From positions 101,523 to 165,522 of the forward strand of contig NZ_AOLK01000018.1 in NCBI RefSeq assembly GCF_000336755.1: a stretch of 64,000 bases of DNA, read 5' to 3'. Both the position numbers and the translations under genes were made by a program. Source of the DNA: Haloferax elongans ATCC BAA-1513. GTDB taxonomy: Archaea > Halobacteriota > Halobacteria > Halobacteriales > Haloferacaceae. A model generated the notes under the pieces. The model was not told where the DNA came from, did no database searches, and saw only the letters and a program-made list of their open reading frames with translations. Positions 26,480 through 34,151 of this stretch are shown here, in pieces; the stretch's first letter is position 1, and every line of letters begins with the position of its first letter.

Positions 26480-28855
26480 GTGGACGACATCATCGAGTGG
26501 CTTCGAACGCGTCCGTACTACGAGGGGCAGATTCGCGCCCACCGGACGTTCGAGGCACGCGACCCCACCTTCGCCGACGTTGACCTCGAACCGCGGTTGG
26601 CGTCGGCTCTCGACGACCGCGGTATCGACCACCTGTACCGCCATCAGGCCGAGGCAGTCGACGCCGTGCGTGACGGAGACAACGTCGTCCTTGCGACCAG
26701 AACCGCGAGCGGGAAGAGCCTCGCGTACACGGTTCCAGCGTTCGAGCGTGCGATGGACCACGGCGGCCGCACGCTGTATCTCGGCCCGCAGAACGCCCTC
26801 GTGTCTGACCAGTTGGACACGCTTTCGGACCTCGCGTACGGCCTCGGGTTCGGCAGTCGCGTCTCGGTCGACCAGTACACTGGTCGGCTGTCGAAGTCGG
26901 AAAAGCGGGAGGTTCGGAAGCGACGACCGACCGTCCTGCTTTCGAACCCGGATATGGTTCACTACGCACTCCTGCCGCACGCACACCGTCTCTGGGAGTG
27001 GTTCTTCTCCTCGCTGGAGACGGTCGTCATCGACGAGGTACACGGCTACCGCGGCGTCTTCGGGAGCCACGTCGCCCTGCTGCTTCGGCGACTCAAGCGC
27101 GTCTGCGAACGCTTCGGGTCGGACCCACAGTTCATCTGCTGTTCTGCGACCATCGGCAACCCGGTCGAACACGCCGCGCGAATCACTGGTGAGTCGGAAG
27201 AGTCGTACACGCTCGTCAATGGCGACGCGAGCGGAACCGGCGAGACACACTGGCTGCTGTGGAATCCACCGGAGTACGAAAACCCCGACGCTGGTGGGTC
27301 GGGACGCCGGCGCTCGGCCCACGTCGAGACGAAGAACCTGTTCGTCGATTTGGTCTCACGTGGTCACCAGACGCTCGCGTTCACTCGGGCCAGACAGGCC
27401 GCCGAGCGGTACGCTTCCGAGAGCGCGAACGACCTCAGAAGTCGCGGCGAACACGGACTTGCAGGCGAGGTCGCGGCCTATCAAGCGGCACTCACTCACG
27501 ACCGACGGCGGGAGATAGAATCTGGGCTGCACGATGGCGACATCACGGGCGTCTGGAGTACCAACGCGCTCGAACTCGGGGTGGACGTTGGTGGTCTCGA
27601 CGTGGTTCTCATCGATGGCTACCCCGGCACACGAATGTCCGCGTGGCAGCAAGCCGGGCGTGCAGGCCGCGGCGACAGACCGGCCTTGGTCGTCCTCGTC
27701 GGCGGCGAAGACCAGTTGGACCAGTACCTCATGAAACACTCCGGTGAGTTCTTCGAGGGCGACCCCGAGCGGGCGGTGTCCGACCCCGAAAACGACCACC
27801 TGCTCCCCAGTCACGTCGCCTGTGCTGCGTCCGAAAATTGGCTCTCGACCGCCGACGAGGAGTACTTCGGGTCGTCGTTCCCGAACGTGGTTTCCACCCT
27901 CGAAGACGACGGGACGCTGGCGCGGCGAGACACCGACGACGGAGTGCGGTGGACCCACGACGGCGGCGGAAGCCCACAACACGCGATGAGTCTCCGAACC
28001 ATCACGGACCGAGAGATTCGACTGATGGACTCGCGGAACAACGAGACCATCGCGAAACTCGCGTTCGAGGACGCCCTGCGCGACGCCCATCCGGGGGCGG
28101 TGTACCACCATCAAGGCCAGACGTACGAAGTCGCCGACCTCGATTTGGACCGCGACGTAGCCCGCCTGCAACCCACGTGGGCGGACTACTACACCCGCGT
28201 CCTCCACGACAAGCACATCACCGTCGAACGCGACATCCTATCGAAACCGTTGTCTGCACGCTCGGATGTCGAGGTTCGCTTCGCCGAGGTGACGATGCGC
28301 AAGCAGATTACCGGGTTCGAGCGCCGCGACCCGAAACGCGGGACCACCATCGGCCAACAGCTTCTCGACCTGCCTGAGACGAGCCTGCGGACGAAAGCAC
28401 TGTACTTCACCGTCCCCGGCGACGTGGAGTCAGAGATGCGCGAGTTGGGAGGCAACAGCGAGGAAGACGGTGGCTTGAGCGTCGGCAGCGACTACGCTTT
28501 CAATGGCGGCATCCACGCCGCCGAACACGGGATGATTTCGCTCTTCCCACTGACCCTGCTCTGTGACCGCGGCGATATCGGCGGACTCTCGACGCCGTAT
28601 CACAGCCACACCGACCAATCGACCATCTTCATCTACGACGGGCACCCCGGCGGCGTGGGGCTGACGCGTGCGGGTTACGATATCGTCGAACGACTGATGC
28701 GGCAGACGGCGGCGTTGATTGCCGACTGTGACTGCGAAGATGGCTGCCCCTCGTGTGTGCAGTCGCCGCAGTGCGGGAACGCGAACGACCCGCTGCAGAA
28801 AGAGACCGCGGTGCTGTTGTTGGAGTCTCTGACGGGGATTCGAGACTCGCCCTGA
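26480..28855 (+). CDS. superfamily 2 DEAD/H helicase, Hrq1/YprA-like, with zinc-binding DUF1998 end
   Basis: This is a 791-residue ATP-driven helicase. RecA1 has the Q-like start LYRHQAEAVDAVRDG, Walker A RTASGKSL (74-81), DEVHGYRG (DEVH box) and CCSATI. RecA2 has WSTNALELGVDVGGLDVVLI and QQAGRAGRGDRP. The C-terminal third ends in four cysteines, CDCEDGCPSCVQSPQCGN, the zinc site of the MrfA/Hrq1 group (DUF1998). MrfA in Bacillus acts in repair of mitomycin damage, so a repair role is plausible. The gene begins with GTG. It diverges from the DCC gene. Confidence 0.9.
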   Translation: MDDIIEWLRTRPYYEGQIRAHRTFEARDPTFADVDLEPRLASALDDRGIDHLYRHQAEAVDAVRDGDNVVLATRTASGKSLAYTVPAFERAMDHGGRTLYLGPQNALVSDQLDTLSDLAYGLGFGSRVSVDQYTGRLSKSEKREVRKRRPTVLLSNPDMVHYALLPHAHRLWEWFFSSLETVVIDEVHGYRGVFGSHVALLLRRLKRVCERFGSDPQFICCSATIGNPVEHAARITGESEESYTLVNGDASGTGETHWLLWNPPEYENPDAGGSGRRRSAHVETKNLFVDLVSRGHQTLAFTRARQAAERYASESANDLRSRGEHGLAGEVAAYQAALTHDRRREIESGLHDGDITGVWSTNALELGVDVGGLDVVLIDGYPGTRMSAWQQAGRAGRGDRPALVVLVGGEDQLDQYLMKHSGEFFEGDPERAVSDPENDHLLPSHVACAASENWLSTADEEYFGSSFPNVVSTLEDDGTLARRDTDDGVRWTHDGGGSPQHAMSLRTITDREIRLMDSRNNETIAKLAFEDALRDAHPGAVYHHQGQTYEVADLDLDRDVARLQPTWADYYTRVLHDKHITVERDILSKPLSARSDVEVRFAEVTMRKQITGFERRDPKRGTTIGQQLLDLPETSLRTKALYFTVPGDVESEMRELGGNSEEDGGLSVGSDYAFNGGIHAAEHGMISLFPLTLLCDRGDIGGLSTPYHSHTDQSTIFIYDGHPGGVGLTRAGYDIVERLMRQTAALIADCDCEDGCPSCVQSPQCGNANDPLQKETAVLLLESLTGIRDSP

Positions 28856-28924
28856 GGAGAGCAAAGGGACACCCGGCACCAGCTTGTTGACCGTCTGAAA
28901 CGTTGAAACACGTATCAACAGGTA

Positions 28925-28942
28925 TTTTTGGCTTGCCTAAAA
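28925..28942. promoter_or_regulatory. TTTAGGC-type palindrome overlapping the promoter of 28954
   Basis: TTTTTGGC-TT-GCCTAAAA lies directly after the TATA-like ggtattttt and about 11 bases before ATG 28954. It is an inverted repeat with one mismatch, and its arms match those of the site at 30166-30183 before the iron ABC operon. The position over the transcript start is that of a repressor site. DtxR/SirR-type metal regulators in Actinobacteria and haloarchaea bind TTAGGC-like palindromes. Confidence 0.65.
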
Positions 28943-28953
28943 TTGTACTGGCA

Positions 28954-30111
28954 ATGGATTCGGATATCTGTGTCGTCGTTCCGACCATCCGCGAGTTCGA
29001 GTGCATGCGAGCGTACTTCGACAACGCCCGCGCACACGGATTTGACCTCGACCGTCTGTTCGTCCTCCTCGTCACGGAGGACTTCTGCGACACCGAGGAG
29101 ATGGCGGCGATGCTCGACGACGAGGGAGTTTCAGGGGCAGTCTTCGACGAATCGGACCGCGAAGAGTGGTACGACGAACAAGGGATTTCGGAGTACGGGC
29201 ATCTCGTCCCGGCCGCGAGCCACGCGCAGACGAGCTTTGGCCTGCTGTACATGTGGGCACACCCCGAGTTCGACTACGGCTTCTTCATCGACGACGACAC
29301 CCTCCCCCACGACGAGTGGGACTTCTTCGGGCAGCACATGGAAAACCTCCACCGCACCGACGAAGTGGAGTCTGTCGCCAGCGACGAACACTGGGTGAAC
29401 GTCCTCTACCAGAACGCCGACGAGCACGGACTGTACCCCCGCGGGTACCCCTACTCGGCGATGGGCGAGACGGTCGAGACGGACACCAGAGAACTCCGCG
29501 ACGTCGTCGCCTCGCAGGGACTGTGGACGAACGTTCCCGACCTCGACGCCGTGCGCATCCTGATGGACGGCGACCTGCAGGGACAGGCCCAGACCCGAAC
29601 CGACTTCGACGACTTCGACGGCGACTTCGTCGCCGAACCGGGCCAGTACCTCACCGTCTGCTCGATGAACCTCGCTTTCGAGCGCGAGGTCATCCCCGCG
29701 TTCTACCAGTTGCCGATGGACGACAACGAGTGGGAAGTCGGCCGATTCGACGACATCTGGTCGGGCGTCTTCCTCAAGCGCGCCGCAGACGTGCTGGAGA
29801 AAGACATCCTCACCGGTTACCCGCTGTGTGAGCACAACAAGGCCGCCCGGCCGACGTTCGACGACCTGAACAACGAGGTTCCGGGTCTCGAACTCAACGA
29901 ACACCTCTGGGAAGTCGTCGACGCGGTCGGTGACGACGCCGACTCCTACGCCGAGGTGTTCGAAGCGATGGCTGACGAACTGGCCGACGGAGACTGGTCC
30001 GACTATCGAAACGGCGAGTTCTTCAACTACGTCGGGAGCCATATGCAAGACTGGCTCGCGTGTCTGGACGCGCTGGCGGCACCCCGCGCCGCAGTCACTG
30101 CAGACGACTGA
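28954..30111 (+). CDS. reversibly glycosylated polypeptide-like glycosyltransferase
   Basis: This 385-residue protein is of the RGP / alpha-1,4-glucan-protein synthase family (GT75). In plants these act as UDP-arabinopyranose mutases or self-glycosylating proteins; archaeal roles are unknown. It begins MDSDICVVVPTIREFECM, has a triple-Asp motif FFIDDDTLPHDEWDFF (Asp113-115) for nucleotide-sugar binding, and IWSGVFLKRAADVLEKDI, where family members conserve the DIW motif. It ends in FNYVGSHMQDWLACLDAL. It has no signal peptide, so it is cytosolic. ATG 28954 is fixed by the promoter just upstream. The operator is shared with the iron transporter operon that follows after 78 bases. Confidence 0.85.
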   Translation: MDSDICVVVPTIREFECMRAYFDNARAHGFDLDRLFVLLVTEDFCDTEEMAAMLDDEGVSGAVFDESDREEWYDEQGISEYGHLVPAASHAQTSFGLLYMWAHPEFDYGFFIDDDTLPHDEWDFFGQHMENLHRTDEVESVASDEHWVNVLYQNADEHGLYPRGYPYSAMGETVETDTRELRDVVASQGLWTNVPDLDAVRILMDGDLQGQAQTRTDFDDFDGDFVAEPGQYLTVCSMNLAFEREVIPAFYQLPMDDNEWEVGRFDDIWSGVFLKRAADVLEKDILTGYPLCEHNKAARPTFDDLNNEVPGLELNEHLWEVVDAVGDDADSYAEVFEAMADELADGDWSDYRNGEFFNYVGSHMQDWLACLDALAAPRAAVTADD

Positions 30112-30165
30112 CACGTATTCCTCGTTTTACACCGACTTGGGGCGCTGAACCGGCAGGTATTTATG

Positions 30166-30183
30166 TTTTAGGCCTACCTAAAT
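30166..30183. promoter_or_regulatory. iron-box-like palindrome before the ferric ABC operon
   Basis: TTTTAGG-CCTA-CCTAAAT has perfect TTTAGG/CCTAAA arms. It lies after the TATA-like ggtatttat and seven bases before the ATG of the substrate-binding protein, over the predicted transcript start. It is the type of site used by iron-dependent repressors of the DtxR/SirR/Idr group. Fourteen or so of 18 bases match the site at 28925-28942. Confidence 0.7.
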
Positions 30184-30189
30184 CCATGT

Positions 30190-31362
30190 ATGCAAGACCA
30201 CGACCGAGAGCCTTGCGTCCACAGTCGTCGTCGGTTTGTCGCAACCACGGCGGCGCTGGGTCTCGGCGCACTCGCCGGTTGTACTGGCGGTAACGAAGAA
30301 TCGACGGCAACGACGACGGAAGCTGACAGTACCAGCGCTGAGCCGGTCGGACAGATTGGCTCTGGTCGCTCGCCGTTTGGCGACCGCGACATCACCGGTG
30401 GCGTCTCCGTTGCGGAGATGCCGGACCTCTCTGGAGAACTTACGCTCTACTCCGGTCGCGGAGAGGCACTCGTCGGCGAACTCATCTCCTTCTTCGAAGA
30501 CTACTACGACGACTTCGACGTGGTTCCGCGGTACAACTCCGCAGCCGAACACGTCAACCAGATTCAGACCGAGGGGCAGAACAGCCCCGCCGACGTGTTC
30601 TTCTCGGTCAACGCCGGGTCGCTCGGCGCACTGAAGGACGCCGGCCGGACACAGGAGCTTCCGAGCGAGGTTCTCGACCTCGTCCGCGACGAGTTCCAAG
30701 ACCCCGACGGCCAGTGGACTGGTACCTCGGGCCGCGCCCGAACCATCCCGTTCAACACCGACCAGTTCGACGAGTCGGAGATTCCAGACGACATCATGGA
30801 GTTCCCCGAAACGGAGGCCTTCCGCGACAACATCGGCTGGGCACCCACGTACTCGTCGTTCCAGGCGTTCATCACGGCGATGCGCGTCCTCGAAGGCGAC
30901 GAGGCGACCAAGGAATGGCTCCAGGGCATGCAGGACCTCGGCGTCACCCAGTTCAACGACGAGTTCCTCGTCTCGCAGGCCGTCGCAGACGGCGAGATTC
31001 ACGCTGGCTTCGCGAACCACTACTACATCCAGCGCATCCTCGCCGGGCGACCGAACGCGCCGCTTTCGACCGCCTTCACCGCGGGCGACGCCGGCTCTAT
31101 CTTCAACGTCGCGGGCGCGCTCGTCCTCGACACCGCCGACGATTCCGAGCTCGCGGAAAACTTCGTCCGTCACCTGCTGTCGGCCGAAGCGCAGGACTAC
31201 TTCGCCCGCACGACGTTCGAGTACCCACTGGTCTCGGGCGTCGACCCAATCGGCGAACTCCCCAGTATCGACGAACTCAGCCCGCCGGAAGGGCTCGACC
31301 TGACGCAACTGTCGGACCTGGAGGGAACCGTACGACTCTTGCGTGAGGTGGGCGTGCTCTGA
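30190..31362 (+). CDS. ferric-iron ABC transporter substrate-binding lipoprotein
   Basis: This 390-residue FutA/FbpA-type binding protein is exported by Tat. HSRRRFVATTAALGLGALAG ends at lipobox Cys31 and is followed by GGNEESTAT, a Thr/Ser/acidic spacer, so the mature protein is a lipid-anchored surface protein. The periplasmic-binding fold holds LTLYSGRGEALVGELISFFE and further on PADVFFSVNAGSLGALKDAG, then FANHYYIQRILAG, where family members place the Tyr-Tyr iron ligands. It probably binds Fe3+ or a ferric chelate. It is first of an operon with permease and ATPase. Confidence 0.92.
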   Translation: MQDHDREPCVHSRRRFVATTAALGLGALAGCTGGNEESTATTTEADSTSAEPVGQIGSGRSPFGDRDITGGVSVAEMPDLSGELTLYSGRGEALVGELISFFEDYYDDFDVVPRYNSAAEHVNQIQTEGQNSPADVFFSVNAGSLGALKDAGRTQELPSEVLDLVRDEFQDPDGQWTGTSGRARTIPFNTDQFDESEIPDDIMEFPETEAFRDNIGWAPTYSSFQAFITAMRVLEGDEATKEWLQGMQDLGVTQFNDEFLVSQAVADGEIHAGFANHYYIQRILAGRPNAPLSTAFTAGDAGSIFNVAGALVLDTADDSELAENFVRHLLSAEAQDYFARTTFEYPLVSGVDPIGELPSIDELSPPEGLDLTQLSDLEGTVRLLREVGVL

Positions 31363-31374
31363 ACTGAATCACTC

Positions 31375-32970
31375 ATGGCGACCGAACAGCAGACAACGAC
31401 TGGCGGGGGCGACGACGAGCAACCGCTCGGACTGACTATCGCCAGCGGTGCTGTCGCTGCTGCCGTCATCGTCCCGCTGTTGTGGCTCGTCAAAACCGCC
31501 CTCGACGTGGGCTTCGCCGAAGCGCTTGCACTCGTCACGCGCCCGACGACGGTGCAGGTGTTCATCAACAGTACCATCCTCGTCGTCCTCGTGACGGCTG
31601 CGTGTGTCGGTCTCGGCGTCCCGCTCGCGTATCTCACAGTCAGAACCGACCTGCCGTTCAGACGCTTTTGGACCGTCGTCGTCTCGCTGCCGCTCGTCAT
31701 CCCGAGTTACATCGGCGCGTTCGCGTTCGTGTCGGCGTTCGGTCCGCGCGGCGTGTTCCAGCGCCTTCTCGCGCCCCTCGGTGTCGAGTCGTTGCCCGAA
31801 ATTTACGGCCTCCCGGGAGCGGTGCTGGTACTGACACTCTACACGTACCCATACGTGTTCATCACCGCACGGGCCGCGCTGAAGTCGATGGACACCACGC
31901 TCATCGACGCCGCACGGACCCTGAACCACACCCGCTGGGAGGCGTTCAAACGGGTGACGCTACCGCAGATCCGCCCGGCTGTCGCCGCCGGGGCACTCCT
32001 CGCAGCACTCTATACGCTCTCTGACTTCGGGACGCCCGCAATCATGCGGTTCGACGCCTTCACCCGTGTCATCTACGTCGAGTTCGGAGCGTTCGGCCGC
32101 GACACGGCGACACTCCTCTCACTGCAACTCGTCGGCGTGACGCTCCTCATTCTCACCCTCGAATCGATGATTCGAGGTGACGAGCGTACCACGACCGGTG
32201 GGCGCTCGGGCAGCGTGATGCAACTCGGGCACTGGAAGTACCCGGCGGTCGGGTTCGCGGCACTCGTCGGCGTCGTCGCGCTCGTCGTTCCGCTGGGCAT
32301 CCTGCTCACGTGGTTTGCACAGGGCGTCGCCGCGACGAGTCGCTCGCTCGCGTTCCAGCCAGAATACGCGTTTAACTCCGTGCTCGTCTCCGCCGCGACA
32401 GCGGTCGTGGGGACGCTCGCTGCCCTCCCGGTGGCATACCTCGCGGCGCGGCACTCCTCTCGGGTGAGCACACTGTTCGAGCGCGCGACATACGTCGGCT
32501 ACGCGGTTCCCGGCGTCGTCCTCGGTCTCGCGCTCGTCTTCTTCGGCAGTTCCTACGCGACACCCATCTACCAGACGCTCTATCTCCTCGTCTTCGCTTA
32601 CGTCATCCGCTTTATTCCGCAGGCTGTCGGGTCGCTCCGCGCGTCGTTCCTCAGGGTCGACCCGGCGCTCCCGGAAGCGGCACGGACGCTCGGTGAGACG
32701 CCCACGGGAGCCTTCCGTCACGTGACGCTCCCGCTCGTCGCACCCGGCCTTCTCGGCGGCGCGGCACTGGTCTTTTTGACCACCATGAAGGAACTCCCGG
32801 CGACGCTGCTCTTGCGTCCCGCGGGGTTCAAAACGCTCGTGACGCACATCTGGACAGCCCACGAGTCAGGGTACTTCGGACAGGCCGCAGTCCCCGCGCT
32901 CATCTTGCTTTTCGTCTCCGGGCTATCAATGCTCGTCATTATCACACAAGAGGGATACGATGTCAAATAG
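31375..32970 (+). CDS. ferric-iron ABC transporter permease
   Basis: This 531-residue protein has two tandem FbpB/FutB permease units, each with six or so membrane helices. The cytosolic EAA loops that touch the ATPase are ALKSMDTTLIDAARTLNHTR in the first half and ASFLRVDPALPEAARTLGET in the second. It forms the membrane channel with the binding protein upstream and the ATPase downstream. Thirteen bases separate it from the binding-protein gene, and the ATPase gene starts inside its 3' end. Confidence 0.92.
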   Translation: MATEQQTTTGGGDDEQPLGLTIASGAVAAAVIVPLLWLVKTALDVGFAEALALVTRPTTVQVFINSTILVVLVTAACVGLGVPLAYLTVRTDLPFRRFWTVVVSLPLVIPSYIGAFAFVSAFGPRGVFQRLLAPLGVESLPEIYGLPGAVLVLTLYTYPYVFITARAALKSMDTTLIDAARTLNHTRWEAFKRVTLPQIRPAVAAGALLAALYTLSDFGTPAIMRFDAFTRVIYVEFGAFGRDTATLLSLQLVGVTLLILTLESMIRGDERTTTGGRSGSVMQLGHWKYPAVGFAALVGVVALVVPLGILLTWFAQGVAATSRSLAFQPEYAFNSVLVSAATAVVGTLAALPVAYLAARHSSRVSTLFERATYVGYAVPGVVLGLALVFFGSSYATPIYQTLYLLVFAYVIRFIPQAVGSLRASFLRVDPALPEAARTLGETPTGAFRHVTLPLVAPGLLGGAALVFLTTMKELPATLLLRPAGFKTLVTHIWTAHESGYFGQAAVPALILLFVSGLSMLVIITQEGYDVK

Positions 32971-34150
32971 TACACTCGGCACGTCCAACGATTCGACCAC
33001 ACAGGAGTCTCGCTCCGATACAGACAGCACCACCGACACCACAAGTGACGTGAACAATCGAACAGACATCGTCCTCGAACTCGACGGCATCTCGAAGTCC
33101 TACGGGACCGAATCGGTCATCGACGACCTCTCGCTCTCGGTTCGAGACGGGGAGATTCTCACGCTTCTCGGTCCCTCCGGGTGTGGGAAGACGACGACGC
33201 TTCGGCTCATCGCCGGGCTGGACCGGCCGAACGGCGGCGAAGTCCGTCTGAACGGGAATCCAGTCTCTGGGAACGGTTCCTTCGTCGCCCCCGAAGAGCG
33301 CGGCGTCGGTGTCGTCTTTCAGGAGTTCGCGCTGTTTCCGCACCTCACTGCCGCCGAGAACATCGCCTTCGGGCTAAAGGGCCTCTCGAAAGCCGAGCGC
33401 GAGGCGCGCGTCGACGAGTTACTTGACCTCGTGGGGCTGGAGACCCAAGGTGAGAGCTACCCGGACGAACTCTCCGGCGGGCAGCAACAGCGCGTCGCCC
33501 TCGCGCGCTCGCTCGCTCCAGAACCGGCGATTCTCCTCCTCGACGAGCCGTTCTCCAACCTCGACGTGGACCTACGAGTCCAGATGCGCGAAGAGGTTCG
33601 CCGCATCCTCAAGGAAGCGGGTGTGACGGCCGTCTCGGTTACACACGACCAGGAAGAAGCCATGTCTATCTCGGACCGCGTCGCGGTCATGAACGACGGC
33701 AAACTCGAGCAAATCGGCGAACCTGAGCAGGTCTTCCAGCACCCCGAATCGCGGTTCGTCGCCAGTTTCCTCGGCTACGCCGGGTTCCTTCCAGGGCACG
33801 TCGCGGGTGACGTGGTGGACACGGAACTCGGGACGGTTCCACGAGCGCAGATTCACGGGCTTGCGCCCGAATACGACGAGACGGACATCGACATTCTCGT
33901 GCGCCCCGACGACGTGTCCGCGCACGCGTGCAACGGGTCAGGACACGGCGAAGTCGTCGGCAAGCGCTACCTCGGGCCGACCATCCTCTACGAAGTCGAA
34001 CTCGACGGCGGCGACAACCTGCTTTGTATGCACAACCACGACGAGACCGTCCCGACCGACGGCCGCGTCGAGGTGAGCCTCGACGCCGGTCACGAACTCG
34101 CGTGGTTCCCGAGCGAACAGCGTCCCGAGTCCGGCCTCTACTCCGACTAG
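32960..34150 (+). CDS. ferric-iron ABC transporter ATP-binding protein
   Basis: This is a 396-residue FbpC/PotA-type ATPase. After a low-complexity acidic head (1-35) come Walker A GPSGCGKTTT, signature LSGGQQQRVALARSL, Walker B AILLLDEPFSNLD and the H-loop SVTHDQEEAM. A TOBE-like C-terminal domain (about 275-390) with DILVRPDDV and DGRVEVSLDAGHEL follows. It powers iron import with the permease that it overlaps by 11 bases. The next gene starts one base after its stop. Confidence 0.93.
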   Translation: MSNSTLGTSNDSTTQESRSDTDSTTDTTSDVNNRTDIVLELDGISKSYGTESVIDDLSLSVRDGEILTLLGPSGCGKTTTLRLIAGLDRPNGGEVRLNGNPVSGNGSFVAPEERGVGVVFQEFALFPHLTAAENIAFGLKGLSKAEREARVDELLDLVGLETQGESYPDELSGGQQQRVALARSLAPEPAILLLDEPFSNLDVDLRVQMREEVRRILKEAGVTAVSVTHDQEEAMSISDRVAVMNDGKLEQIGEPEQVFQHPESRFVASFLGYAGFLPGHVAGDVVDTELGTVPRAQIHGLAPEYDETDIDILVRPDDVSAHACNGSGHGEVVGKRYLGPTILYEVELDGGDNLLCMHNHDETVPTDGRVEVSLDAGHELAWFPSEQRPESGLYSD

Positions 34151-34151
34151 A

